A DNA stretch of 64,000 bases, taken from assembly GCA_037954235.1 (NCBI GenBank), contig JBBMOA010000015.1, positions 22,796,069 through 22,860,068 of the forward strand. The letters are read 5' to 3'. The notes under the pieces were generated by a model that was not told where the DNA came from, searched no databases, and saw nothing but the letters and a program-made list of their open reading frames with translations. Shown in pieces: positions 1 through 11,533 of this stretch (the first letter of the stretch is position 1; each line of letters starts with the position of its first letter). The position numbers and the translations under genes were made by a program. This DNA is from Aulostomus chinensis (taxonomy: Eukaryota > Chordata > Actinopteri > Syngnathiformes > Aulostomidae).

Positions 1-1866
1 AATATATATAATGCATTAAATTTAAAAAAAATTGTCAAACTGTTTATTTGAAATGTATATTGGATTCAATATTCATTTAAACCCAGATTTGAAATTTATA
101 TTCTTATATATAACGTGAGCAAATATAATAAAAAATAGGTGCATCTTGCCTGATATGTTCATGTTTTGTCTTTGATTACATCATAGAGCTACCACATGCA
201 ATTACAAAGGTTTCAAATTAAAGATTTCCAAAATGCAGTACAAATAAATACCAACATTAACATAGGTGCAATATTACAATTTACACCACTTGGTCTCTGA
301 TGTGTATTACTTTAACTGGAAATTAAACCTCAGCTCAAAAGCCCCCCCCCCCCAGGCTTGACACATAGTGGTTGGTCATCAAGCAGCATCCTGCAGTTTC
401 TGTAGCTTTTTATTTTTTCCCTTTAAATTCTGTGTGACTCTGCAGTGCTTCAAGGAGTGGCTTCTGCCCTGTGTCCTTCTGGCTGCTCATTGTGTTAACT
501 AGCACAAACTCCCAGTATTCTTCCACATGAAAGTTTTGCAGTTGGTTGCATTGTACAATGCAACATTAGCTCCACACATTGCTCCTCACACTACAGTGTT
601 TTCAGTCAGCATGTTTACTCACTGCAGAGACATCCAAGCCAGTGATGATGAGGCTCAAAGCTTTGCAGCCCTGCCTGGAGCTTTTGTCATCAGGGATTGA
701 GAGTGCAGACTGACTGTCGTAGAAAGATGGAAACGGCTATAGCACGCTAACAGTCTGCGCTGTGGTTTTACATGACGACATTACACGACTACATGACAGG
801 TGGTGTTGAATTTTGGGATGTATTTTGGCAGCTTGAGACTGGATGGTTGTCTCACATGGCTCAATCGTGCTGAGGTTAGCTGATGGCTTGAAGGACACTG
901 TAGTGATTAAACATGCAACGTATTCAGAGATGTGAGCTCCTCAGAATAGGGACAGCTAAGCTAACTAGCAAGCCTTGGCTCTGGCTAGCAGCTGTGAACA
1001 AATCTATATCAACCATGTCAAGATAAAACCACTACAGCAGGTACAATTTGCATATTTATCAGATAATTGGAAATTGAACAATTAATTATGGTAATTATAC
1101 TACCCATGGAGGCTGAAGATTTAATCAAGAGGTGACCAAACTCCCACAAACAATTTTTTATTGTGATTATTTTTACTATTATATATTATTAGATTGTAAT
1201 TTCAAAGCTCCAGATAACCACTATCCAGCCAAACATTTGATCCAAAACATGTGATTATATAAGCCTACTGAGTTCAGCATGGCATGATAATTAGCAACAA
1301 TCTTTTTTGTCTCTCCCTTCTGACTCAAACTAAATTCTGCATCGAGGTGAATCACATGTAAAAACTCGTCAAACATCAATCCATTGAATGTTTTGTAATT
1401 TGTAATTCTTAGTGCAAAATCATCTATGTTGAAAAAAAAACCTCACCTATTTACTAAAGTATACTACGTTGCCTGTAGTCAACCAAACACGCACAAAAAA
1501 AACACAAAAACAACAAAAATGTACACTGACAGATTCTGACAGTTGGAAACAAATCTCAGAATTTTACTGTTGAACTGACACCAAAATCCTGCATTTATTT
1601 GAGTTGTTGAATAAAGCTTTCAGGTTACTTTTGGCATGACTTTCAAAGGATTTTAATTTTATCTGACTGAAGGCTGACGAGGATGGAAAAACTGTTGACT
1701 CTTATGCAAAGCTGAAACAAAATATGGACTTTTACATAATCTTGAACATTGAAGAATGAGACCAAGGGTGTGCATGTCTAGATTTGTGTAGATATTAATG
1801 TGTGTGACTTTACCTTGAGCAGACAGCAATATTTGTGCTGCTTATGAAACACTATTCTAGTTTTGT
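1..1866. other. Non-coding AT-rich DNA
   Basis: No open reading frame or recognisable repeat family is visible. The only simple feature is a 12-base C run at 342-353. The stretch is interpreted as intergenic or intronic sequence. Confidence 0.6.
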
Positions 1867-1905
1867 TAGGGCCTGAGCCTGAAGGTACTTCAGGCTCAGG
1901 CCCTA
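1867..1905. repeat. Perfect 18-bp hairpin repeat
   Basis: Bases 1867-1884 are the exact reverse complement of 1888-1905, with a 3-base GTA loop. The arm core is GGGCCTGAGCCTGAAG. The sequence resembles a short palindromic GGGCCTGAGC...GGCCCTATT repeat that I remember as dispersed in fish genomes, possibly a minimal MITE end; that link is recollection. The hairpin is directly visible. Confidence 0.8.
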
Positions 1906-3599
1906 TTATGTTTGCTCGTTTACTCTTTGGTTTATGTTTTTGTTTGTTAGTTTTATGTCTATGAAATAAAAATCAGTGAAAGGTGGTCACAAAAAGCAAT
2001 ACAACACATGCAATACATTTTGTGAAGAGGCTGATGTGGCTGTTGGTTGGTGCATTTATTGTTGGTCAGTATGCACTAAGTGATAGAAATAGTAACGATC
2101 TGCTGACATTTGGAACGTGAAGACTGTAGCTGTAGCTGGACATCAAATACTGTCTGTACTGTCAACTAGACTGCACTATGCCTGCAGCATCGCAATCACC
2201 AGCATATTGTGCCAGCCAAGATCTGGCAACCTGCCCTCACAGCACAGTGTACACTGCAGTAGACCGCACAGGAAATCATTCTACACACAGACACAAAAGC
2301 AACATTTGAAGGTCCTTCCCTAAGCACACACAAAGATTAAAGTCACAGTAAAATGGAAGAATTAATCCAGAGCTGATCAATAAATTGGGTCGCTTTCAAT
2401 AACATGTTTCCCATGTGGTTGATCCCGGTCTTTTCGTGAAAAAATGTGAATAATGTTGATTGGGAGCTGTCACTGTAGCAGGCTTTCAACCGGCTAACTA
2501 AATCAGATTACATGAGCTGGGCAGAGTTTGGATAGACCATTTTTGAAGAAGTTATTCTTCAAAAACTTTAACCCTCTACTGTGCAGGGTTGTCTTTTTTG
2601 TTTTTACTCCAGTAACTTGATGTCTCCTGCTGGTTTTACTGGAAAAAATATTCATAAACTTCAATTCTATGCTGTGTAGCACTGCAAAAATCCTTGGCCC
2701 ACAGAATATAAATGGCACTAACTTACTGGAATGTTGGAATTAATTCCAATACTCATCTGTATTACTAATGCAAGTTGTGCTAAAGTTAAAGTCAGATAAA
2801 TGTTAGTGAACCTGACTGTAGCTGAAGCCCGGTTTTTATCTTTCAGGAAAAAAATTGCCACCAGTGCATGAATCAAGCTGTCTCCATCTTGAGAAAGCAC
2901 GGTGTATTTAGGAATCATGCCAATGCTTTGTATTTCAGCTAGATTCCATCTTTGCTGATCAAGTTTGTTAGCTTCCATGGCTGTAAACCAGCAGAACCTG
3001 GATGTCAAATGAGTAGATTATCATTATTGGCATTTCATTTTCAGATCACTGACAGTGACTCCCTACTCAGCCCACAACACTTGTCATGTTTCAGAGACAA
3101 AAGAAATGGCCAAATTCTTTCTGTCTTTACTTTTCAGTTGAGAAATATTCCCGAGACCTGCCTTTCTGTTTGCAATATTGTGGGTTTACAAATTAAACAT
3201 TCCTCAAAGTCATTTCAGTACATGTTTCAGTACAAATCTAAGTTTCACTAGTTTTAATTGTTTATTTTTGCTTTTTTTACTTTACAAACTTTCAGGGTGC
3301 TATTTTATTTACTTTTTTATTATAATTTCAGGGAAAGTTGCTGTTGGGATGAGATGCTTCTAGGAGCTCCTGTACTTTGTTTTATTTTGATGTTGAAAGG
3401 ATCTATTTTATATTTCTTTATTTTTATCCAATTTATTTTATAAAACCTCAGGGAGCTATTTTTATGTGTCACTTCTTTATTGAAATTGTCACTTCCTTTT
3501 AGAAAAAGGCTGCTGGGAACTTCCTCTATAAGTGTTGAAAGGTTCAGTTTTGATTAAGAAATTTTCTAAAGGTATTTAAAGTATTGTTTGTGTTGCAGT
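1906..3599. other. Non-coding DNA, no feature recognised
   Basis: Short open frames on both strands have no recognisable domain, no codon-like pattern and no splice context. Nothing else was seen. Confidence 0.55.
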
Positions 3600-3897
3600 T
3601 TGTTCATGTTTCTCTTTTTCCTTAACTGTATCGGTCTCTTTATCCCTCTTTGTACCAGCCCCTGTTTTCCTGCTTTCTTTCCTCCTGGCAGGTCAAGCAG
3701 GAGTCTGTATCTGCTTGACGTTCCTGCCTGTTAAAAGGAAGGTTTTCATTGCCGCTGTTGCAGGATGCGCTTGCTGATGGAGAATTGTTGGGTGTAAATT
3801 CACTGAAGGAGTGTGGTACTAGACCTGCTCTACCTGTAAAGAGTCATGAGATTATTTTGTTGTGATTTGGCGCTAGACAAATACAATTTACCTGATT
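3600..3897 (+). mobile_element. 3' UTR/tail of a fish LINE (truncated)
   Basis: The segment contains GTTAAAAGGAAGGTTTTCATT, then CTAGACCTGCTCTACCTGTA and a terminal GATTTGGCGCTA...AAATACAATTTA. This order is the familiar 3' end of a common teleost non-LTR retrotransposon of the L2/CR1 group. No coding part remains upstream, so it is a strongly 5'-truncated copy. A related tail occurs at 31158-31240. Confidence 0.6.
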
Positions 3898-4118
3898 TGT
3901 TCCAAATTCTAAATTCGGACAAAAAGATTTTCACATTTACTGTAAATGCGTGTTGGTTCTAAGTATTGGTTGTCTGTCTCATTAACTACAAATAATAGTA
4001 TCAGCCACAAAAAAATCAGTAATAGTCAGCCCCTAACCCAGACCAAAATAAAACCAGGCTTTCCAGTCTGTAAATGGAAAATATAAAGCATTTTAAGCAG
4101 TACAGAAAATGATAGAAA

Positions 4119-4148
4119 ATGGATGGATGGATGGATGGATGGATGGAT
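4119..4148. repeat. (GGAT)n microsatellite
   Basis: About seven tandem GGAT units follow AGTACAGAAAATGATAGAAAAT. This looks like the extreme 3' tail of a SINE/LINE whose body is missing. Confidence 0.8.
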
Positions 4149-4290
4149 AAAGAAGCATTTTCAGATTATGAAAGAATTTTGCAAATTTTCTACAAATGTG
4201 GAGACCTATATTCCCCTTTATATGACTTACTCCATTATACACTAAATTAATGTCTACTCTATAGCTCCACTAAAGAAAGATGCTTACCAT

Positions 4291-4355
4291 AGAGAGAGAG
4301 AGAGAGAGAGAGCACCACCCTCTGTCACCTTTTGTGTTCAGTCAAGTGAGGAAGT

Positions 4356-4397
<42 letters not shown>

Positions 4398-4431
4398 ACA
4401 CACACACGCACACACACACACACACACACAC
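4291..4431. repeat. (AG)n and (CA)n microsatellites
   Basis: A pure AG tract lies at 4291-4312 and an almost pure CA tract at 4357-4431, interrupted by single CT and CG units. Confidence 0.95.
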
Positions 4432-6120
4432 TATAAGATCAATAGCAAATGAACGTGGTTCTAATTGAAGACATAGCAGATAACATGACATTGTCGTTGT
4501 GGGCCTTGGCCGAAGGGGAGACTTGCTTCTTGAAGTTTGCTGATTTTTTTCTTAGGTGTCAAACTCAATGTGGCACGATGTTGCTACAGGCGAGGACATC
4601 CTCTGCTTTACTGTCAGCATAAGATTCACAGTGTTGCAAGCTAAGGAGATCCTTTATGACATGCCCTTTGATTCAGTTTAACATTTAGAATGTATTGTGT
4701 ATGTAGAACTGGGATGTTTTTTGAGGTCTTAACAGTTTCTATCAACAGTTCTATCACCTACATCAGCTAACACAACACTGATTTGGATGATGTTTCTTCA
4801 TGCATGCACCCAACTCACTGCAACAGCACATTTTACAAGCTATCATTCTCAGCTTGTGTGCAAGGAGTGATGGCTTCTGGGTAGATGTGTTTCAGCTGGG
4901 CTGCTGCCACTGTCCCATCAATCAGCACCCTACTGCAGAGCAGCAATGGGACTATGCCTCAGAAACAACAAGCCCCAATAACTACACAACAACTTGGAGT
5001 AGAGGCAACCACTGGGAGCCAACAGGGCCACAGCTAACAGTGAGTCACATCATCTGGACATCGAAACGCTAACATGATGGATGACAAATCTGTCAGGCGC
5101 ATGTAACGCAAGAGAGCTTCATAAGCACCAAGTTGGACACCAAAAATAAGTGCATCACTCAGGCTGGAGAGAAGGTATTCTCCCTGGAAGGCAGTTACTA
5201 GACCATCTGAATGACACATCTTTCCAGTGCTGTCACAAGACCGCAATTTTGAGTACTGATACCAGGTTTAGTATCACAATACTTGGTACTGAAATGATAC
5301 TTGAAACTTAAACAATACCAGTTCGATACTCAGGATAACAAGCGGTACAAATTTGACCTTAATAAATCATAAACTAAATTTCCACAAGGGTTAATGACAG
5401 TTTTAATGTTCATGGTTTATTAACAACTTGTTTAGCAAGGAACCTTTCAGTTGAAGCCTGTTTGACAATATAGTGTTACAACATCAAAATCTGCATAAAT
5501 GCCACGAGAGCTGAAACCCTGTGTGACACTGTGTAATTGAAAGACTATCTGATTTTTTGTGATTTATTCTCAAAACATATTTACATAGAGAACTGTTGGA
5601 GCATTTAATTACTATTTAATTACTACTATTAATATTATTACAATCTCTGGTTTTATCAATGCAACTGCTTGCAATTATGTGTAAACTGGACATTTTCTTG
5701 CCTCAAAATGTTAATTTATATTAATCATGCTGCTCAGTGTTTATTTTGCACAGGCCAATGTGTCATTCGGTGAATAGTAAAGGTCCAAACCTACAAGCAA
5801 GTCAGAAACATCTATTTCTGTTTAACCATGACTTAAACCATGCCACTGAAAAAAGGAGACTGCCATCTATTGGATTTATGTAAAATCATCTTAGGTCTAT
5901 TTAACACAATTGCCTCATGTTCTAAAGTTAAATGTAAATTTATAGTGTAGAAACTACATGATATGCAGAGGGGTTATGTGAATTTGTTCAGATCATGTTG
6001 GAATGAAGTGAGTCAATAATGTAGGGATTAATAATTATCAGGATACTGCATGCAATTTCATTTTGCGCGCTTTGCATTGTTGTGGAGGAAGGCAACCATA
6101 GACATATTAAGGCAACCATC
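4432..6120. other. Non-coding DNA with a GATAC-rich decayed repeat
   Basis: No gene is recognised. Around 5250-5345 the words GTACTGATACCAGG, AGTATCACAATACTTGGTACT and CCAGTTCGATACTC recur in both orientations, as in non-autonomous hAT-like repeats of fish with GGTATCGATAC-type ends. The boundaries cannot be set by eye. Confidence 0.35.
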
Positions 6121-6412
6121 CATCACTTCCACTTGTTCCTATTAAGGGTCATGGGGGATGGGCTGGAGCCTATCCCAGTGGCTACGGGTGAGAAGCAGGT
6201 ACACCCCGGACAGGTCACCAGTCCATCGCAGGGCCAACACATATAGACAAACAACCATTCGCACTCACATTCATACCTACGGTCAATTTAGAGTACCCAG
6301 AGAGAACCCACGCAGGCACAGGGAGAACATGCAGACTCCACACAAAAAGATCCTGTGCCCGAGCCGGGACATGAACCCGGAACCTTCTTGCTGTGAGGCC
6401 ACAGTGCTGACC
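6121..6412 (-). mobile_element. V-SINE copy
   Basis: The tRNA-derived SINE is read on the minus strand. On the plus strand one sees the tail side (CTATTAAGGGTC), the GGCTGGAGCCTATCCCAG block, AGGGCCAACACATATAGACA, and then the complement of the tRNA-like head (ACCTTCTTGCTGTGAGGCC). A 9-bp duplication GCAACCATC flanks it at 6112-6120 and 6413-6421. It lacks the central GTCTTTGGACTGTGGGAGG part, so it carries an internal deletion. Confidence 0.8.
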
Positions 6413-7398
6413 GCAACCATCTCAGTAAATCCAATGGCTCGCGCCTCCATTTCAGGAGGTAAGTCTTGATTTTCCAAATGAATATTATCAAAATCTCAGT
6501 GAACTGTAGTTGAATATCTTGCAAGTCACCATGTAATGTTAATTTTAAATAAGTGCTGTGAGCTTATTTACTTGCGCTGTTTTATCACCGTGTTTCATTT
6601 GAATTTGTTTTTTGAGCAGGAGCCGTTAATGTGGCGCTCCAAACATACTTCGGTCTTCTGTTTGATTTGGTTTGCCAACTGACTGTTCAGTTATATTGTG
6701 TGTTAACTGCACTCTAGCGTTACAGAGATTTGGCCTCTGCTAATGTCCTCGGTGACAATGAGTTAGCTGCCCCCCTCTCCCTCTCCCCTGTCCTCTCTCT
6801 GTCTCTCCCTTTTTTTTGTGTTGCTGCAGATCGACAGACAAACTCAAGTCCACATTTCAGCTCGAGTCAGCTGATGGATCTTAGGCTCAAGTTTTTGTGG
6901 TGAGAACAGGACATTGTATTTGCTCTTAAAGTTACTGCATTTATAATGCATTACAGATTTTAATGCATCACTCAGCAGATGAATGCACACACTGGCCACC
7001 TCATTAATACATCTCATCTAAACTCTGCCATAGGTTCAAGTTTTAGCTGTAGGCTATGTATTGTCAGACAGGTGATCAATGTAAATAGTTTAGCTTGTGT
7101 GGTGTACTTGAGTGGACTACTTTGTGTTCCTGAGTGTTTCTAATATTTTGCCTCAGTCATGAATGAGAACAAAATATGAGATAGTATGTTCAATACAGTC
7201 CACTCCAGCACTATAAATATATTAACTCTAAGTATAGCTATCATTTATCTAACCCTTTGCAATCAGTAACTGGTTTAACCCTGCCCCACATCTGGTTAAC
7301 CACATAACACCTTGTAAATTGCTGGTCATAAGTAGCTCTTAATGTTGTTTGTACCCTCCCCTTGTTGTTCTCCATGTTGTTCTCCATGTTTTATATTA

Positions 7399-7403
<5 letters not shown>
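6413..7403. other. Non-coding DNA upstream of the 7.6-kb gene relic
   Basis: No coding sequence is recognised. A donor-like GGAGGTAAGT near 6457-6466 and an acceptor after a pyrimidine-rich tract near 6815-6830 (TTGTGTTGCTGCAG) could be remains of 5' exons of the gene relic starting at 7581. This is only a possibility. Confidence 0.3.

Positions 7404-7457
<54 letters not shown>
7404..7457. repeat. (TA)n microsatellite
   Basis: About 27 uninterrupted TA dinucleotides. Such tracts vary in length between individuals. Confidence 0.95.
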
Positions 7458-7462
<5 letters not shown>

Positions 7463-7580
7463 TATATTTAAGAATGCATTTTTGAATCAGACACCATTTT
7501 GTCCTCACTAGAAACTACTCCTTCTTTGTTTCCACTTTTACAGTGAATGGTGCTAGAAGTGTTCCAGTGGCCCAGAGTGA

Positions 7581-8140
7581 ATGTGGCAATGCAAGGCCTG
7601 CCCTTCAGTTTTTCCAAATCGGTCCCATATTCTGAAGCATTATCGACTGAGACATAGACATTACGGGAATAACAGTCTTATTCCGTGTGTGCATGCAAGC
7701 TGCCCATGCACTTTTAGAATGTGGACTGCGCTAATAATTCATTTGAATAGAAGTCATGTCATTCAAAGTAGTCATCATCGGTCAGAGAGATGTGCATTTC
7801 ACTGCCATTTGTGTCCTTGGAAGGATCTTGTGTCTGAGCGGGATTACTGGACTCACATTAATGCACACTTGAAATAAAATGAGGTTGTAACTTGTATGTT
7901 CTTGGATTGGAAACTTAAAACAAACATCTTAGGATCTTTTAAATCCCACAAGAGCATGAAGCACAGATGTTATTCACCAAAATATTTTAAACCAGGAATT
8001 GTAGTATCAGCCACCCTTGCTCCCCCAGAATCTACTTCCAATACTTCTTGATAATGACATCGTTGAGGATGCTCAGCCAGGTAGCAGCACTGATGCTCTC
8101 AATGACCTCCCAGATGTACAAAGCTCAACTTCCTTCACCT
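7581..8140 (+). pseudogene. Family A zinc-finger exon (decayed)
   Basis: An ATG at 7581 opens a 98-codon frame with three C2H2-like units: CKACPSVF...HYRLRH, CVHASCPCTF...HLNRSH and CHLCPWKD...HINAH. The frame meets TAA at 7875-7877, but the same frame continues with NEVVTCMFLDWKLKTNILGS, FKSHKSMKH and YFKPGIVVSATLAPP. That is a fourth finger in which one expected cysteine appears as tryptophan. A second TGA follows near 8050 and similarity moves to another frame (DNDIVEDAQPGSSTD). The exon ends at a good donor, CACCT|GTGAGT, with GT at 8141. I remember this finger layout as the N-terminus of a large multicopy teleost protein family of unknown function. The nonsense codon, lost ligand and frameshift indicate a pseudogene. 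A related C-terminal block is on the minus strand at 40-46 kb. Confidence 0.65.
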
Positions 8141-8739
8141 GTGAGTACTGATTCCACTGAAATGACCTGTCAGTTTTATCATGCACTCACTGTACCACTG
8201 TGAGAAATTTACCTTTTTTTATATCATCTCTGGTGATGATATAACGTCTAGTCCTTAAAGGTCAGGTCCAAACAGGTAGTTTTAATGTTGTTTTGTAGAA
8301 CAAATGTATTCAGTTAACCATGTGATCCCACTTGGACTGTTAAGGTAAATTTGCCCTCTTTATTAATTTGGCAAAGTGATTCCAGTGCTGAGATTAAAAC
8401 AAAAAGTTACACTTGTCACACAAAGGGTCCAAACAGTCAACTTTTTCCTCCACAGCCCTGCATTATGAAAGTGAAAAAGCATCCATTTTGACCCCTCTGC
8501 CACAGAGCGAAAAAAAATGGGGTCATTAGGGGTCACACAAGCGTAAAAACACTTCAAATTTGTGACTTTAGTGAAAAAAGGAAAATTCCACCATCTTCCT
8601 CACTGTGCTGTGCTCCTCTTCATTTGATCTAGAAGTTATGTCTCTGTTTTGTCTTTTCTCAGAAATGGACTATTAATGGCAGCATTGCAGGGCATTCATT
8701 GGCAACAGTAATCTACCGTGCTGTTTACATGGGTTTAAA

Positions 8740-9185
8740 CTGTAAACTGTAGCATCAGAATTGCTGCATTCGAAAGACATGAGTTTAAAAAAGAAAGCTT
8801 CAAGAAATATGACATCTTTAACGAGGACACGACCGAGGCCACTGCACTGAGTGCCACTGAGAAAACGAGAGTGGAAATATATATCACCAGAGGGACGCCA
8901 GGGGATGACTTTTCTGATGTTGACATCATCGCCATCGAGGGTGTGGTGGTTCTTCGTGGTCTGGATAACGTGGCCTTTGCAACAGCCATGCCATTTGGAT
9001 TTTTTTACTCCTTGAACATGAGTTACCCATCACAGCTCTGCTACACTTTTGAGGTAATTCAGAAGGTGATAATGGAGTTAGATGCAACTCAAATCTCAAG
9101 AAAAGTGCAAAACGTTAAGACAAAACTCTTCCAGAAAGGAGAGCTCACTGTGGTTGTGCACAGATGGTTGTTTTTTTCTGGTTAA
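8740..9185 (+). pseudogene. Family B C-terminal exon fragment
   Basis: The frame running through 8871-9185 reads VEIYITRGTPGDDFSDVDII, then EGVVVLRGLDNVAFATAMPF, FFYSLNMSYPSQLCYTFEV and IQKVIMELDATQISRKVQN. The same frame extends upstream to about 8740 (FKKYDIFNEDTTEATALSAT). The layout (EGV.VL..LDNVA, then Y.LN.SYP..L.YTFEV.QK...ELD) is the conserved C-terminus of a multicopy teleost family that often carries an N-terminal SAM-like region; this is recalled, not searched. No central exons were found between 8141 and 8740, so this is a relic or a fusion with the finger exon upstream. A better preserved family B pseudogene is at 46795-49275. Confidence 0.6.
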
Positions 9186-9696
9186 CTCCAGGTAAGAGGA
9201 CATTTAAAACTCACACCTGCTCTCCTGCATTTTGCAGGTTGAATTTCCAGGTGAACAATCAGCAACCCACAACAAATCATAGCGATCATTGTTGAGTGTT
9301 GATTCGGTAACTGTGATCCTTTAACTGCCATGTGGACTTGGCCATTTTTTCCCCTCTTCCTCTCTCAAGTTCTCTGATTGGCAGCATTCTTCAATTTCAG
9401 TTTCGATTTGTCTTTACAAAGTGAAAACACGGAGAACTGAAGAGTCAAAATAGTCCCATCAGGCCTGTGTGAAACAGGATAAGTTTAATTCTGTTGGAGT
9501 AAAGAACTTTGAATACTGCTTCTAAAAATGTCACAATATGGTGAGTGTTGGAATTTTTGACACTCACCGTTATCGCTGTTTATCTTTGAATAAAGGTTGG
9601 TGACATGTAACTGTTTATTTTTTATTATTCATTAGGATCAAAATAGGTTAAATAGGCCAGCAGCACTTTGACTATTCCATTATTTCAAACCTTCAA

Positions 9697-9879
9697 ATGG
9701 GGGGTGCTGTGATGATTGTTGACCCCCAGCTACCACAGGGTTCTTGGCCTGTGGGACTGATTACTCAAACTTTCCCAGCCCCTGATGGGAGAGTAAGGAC
9801 TGCGGAAGTGAAGGTAGGAGATCGCTCCTACACTCGGCCAGTATCCCGCATCATCAGCCTCCCTAAACTGCCAGAATGA
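9697..9879 (+). pseudogene. BEL/Pao pol C-terminus (integrase end)
   Basis: The 60-codon frame contains LPQGSWPVGLITQTFPAPDG, RVRTAEVKVGDRSYTRPVSR and a stop. The pattern RG.WP.G.I...FPG.DG.VR...V..G...RP...L is the C-terminal domain after the integrase in BEL/Pao LTR retrotransposons. Upstream pol domains are absent, so this is a 5'-truncated remnant. A piece of a more N-terminal pol region lies downstream at 10580, the reverse of normal pol order. Confidence 0.65.
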
Positions 9880-10560
9880 TAGACATTCAACTTGCGGCCT
9901 TTGTTACTGTGGAGATTTCCTACAGAAACCTGGGGGTGGCTGTTAAAAAGGGCAGCGGCACTTGGACTATTTCACCCCTCTGTTTAGGAATGGTACGCTC
10001 CGCCCTCTGCCTATCCATGTGGTACAGTCCTTCTCCCGACTGCAGTTCACCTAGATGACGGGGAAGTTTGCAGAGTGAAAGTTGTTGGACTAATTAAGTT
10101 CTAAACCGGGTGCTACAGATGTTGTTTTCAACTGTTGTGTGCGTCCATCGAAGTGTAAATCATCTGTATCAGTCATTGATAGTTTTGACATGTTAATTGT
10201 CTGTAGAAATGTTACCTTTCCGGTCTGCTATTTGCAATCCAGCTAATTAGGACCAATTAAGGATGTAGCAGTGTGTGTAATGTTTGTTTTTAGCTATGTT
10301 GCTGTAATGGTGGGGCTACTCCTAACTCCTAACATCTGGATTTGTGAGCTTGTTTTATTGTCCAAAGTTGGTGTTTACTTTGTTGACAGGAGTAAGAACT
10401 TTAACAGGTTTATGTTCATTGTATTCACAGTTGAATGGTTTAATGATAATAATGTCCAGTCTGTAAACTATATGTTCTATAAATTGTTTCACTGGCAAAA
10501 GTCATATACTTACACACGAGTGATTGATTTGGTTGTCAATTCCCTTTAGTGTTATAAGTT
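9880..10560. other. Between BEL/Pao fragments; possible LTR
   Basis: No protein is recognised. CGGCACTTGGACTATTTCA near 9956 resembles CAGCACTTTGACTATTCCA near 9661, so part of this stretch may be LTR or 3' sequence of the BEL element. Long-terminal-repeat limits cannot be defined from one copy. Confidence 0.3.
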
Positions 10561-10579
10561 AAGATTGTACCTCCTGTGG

Positions 10580-11010
10580 TCTCATGGCTCTATCTTGTGG
10601 CAGTGCCTAGTCACATCCATTCAGTCACCACCAGTGGACATCTACAGCCATGTTGAGAAGCTGTGGCAAATGGATATTCTGCCCGGGAGGAGTGGGAAGG
10701 CCTGCACCCGGTCATATCAGGACAACTGGGCCCTAGCTCTTCTGGAGACCAGAACAACAAGAGTAGAGATAGGAGTCTATCAATACGCTACTCCTCTTTT
10801 ACGTGTGCAGAACATGCCCCCACTCAAGGCACCAAAGGAGGCTGTCCTTCCCCACCTTTGAGCCACAGAGAAGAGGCTGTCTGAAGACCCCGCAGAGACA
10901 GCAGCTTATAGTGTCGAGATCCAAAGACTGGCTACTGCAGGGTAGGTGGAGAAGTTGGACTCAGGAGAGGAAGACACACCAACTAGTTGGTATATCCCAC
11001 ATCAGATCAA
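10580..11010 (+). pseudogene. BEL/Pao pol fragment upstream of RT
   Basis: The frame reads VEKLWQMDILPGRSGKA, then ALALLETRTTRVEIGVYQY, ATPLLRVQNMPPLKAPKEAV, TEKRLSEDPAETAAYSVEI and ending near WYIPHQI. This is the conserved stretch between protease and reverse transcriptase in BEL/Pao elements (KLW..D, ALLLL, YATPLL, E..L..DP..A..Y...I..L...G, WYIPHH). A TGA interrupts it at about 10861 and a TAG after ATAG. The RT itself is missing, so it is a dead fragment. Confidence 0.6.
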
Positions 11011-11069
11011 ATGAGTTCAATGCTTTCATCAAATTGTTCAAAATTATAATTATTTAATCTTGACAATAG

Positions 11070-11343
11070 AGTCCTTAAACAGAGTGTTTGTATTGTTCTC
11101 TTCCAAGATGGTTGCCTGTAACCTTTTCTCAAAAGAAAAGTTCTTATTTCTATGCAGTGATTGACTTGATAAAACACTAAAAAACATTATTTATTCTCTG
11201 TTGATTAGTATTAGAGTAGAGCAGTAGTAACAGTTCAATTCTTTACTTATTGTCACCACAGTGAAATTAGTCAATTTTGTTTTGAAAGGTTACAGGCAAC
11301 CATCTCGGAAGATGACAGTACAAACAATCTGTTTTAAGACCTT
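11070..11343. mobile_element. Fold-back / MITE-like element
   Basis: The left arm 11070-11133 is an imperfect reverse complement of the right arm 11281-11343; both contain the word AGATGGTTGCCTGTAACCTT or its complement (one end CTTCCAAGATGG, the other CCATCTCGGAAG). The arms are about 60 bp and the centre about 150 bp with no open frame. The form fits a non-autonomous DNA transposon. No clear target duplication was found, so the superfamily is open. Confidence 0.65.
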
Positions 11344-11533
11344 CATTGGAAAATTTTGTATTTGACACTAGGATACAATATGAACATGTAATATGAAAAC
11401 AACATGTAGAATTTTTTTAACTTAATTTTTATTCAATTTTTCATTCAAATTTCAACAAAAAAATCAACAATTACAGTGTCGGCACATCATTCATACATAT
11501 ACATGATAAGCTCTCATCTTTATATCAATGTTC

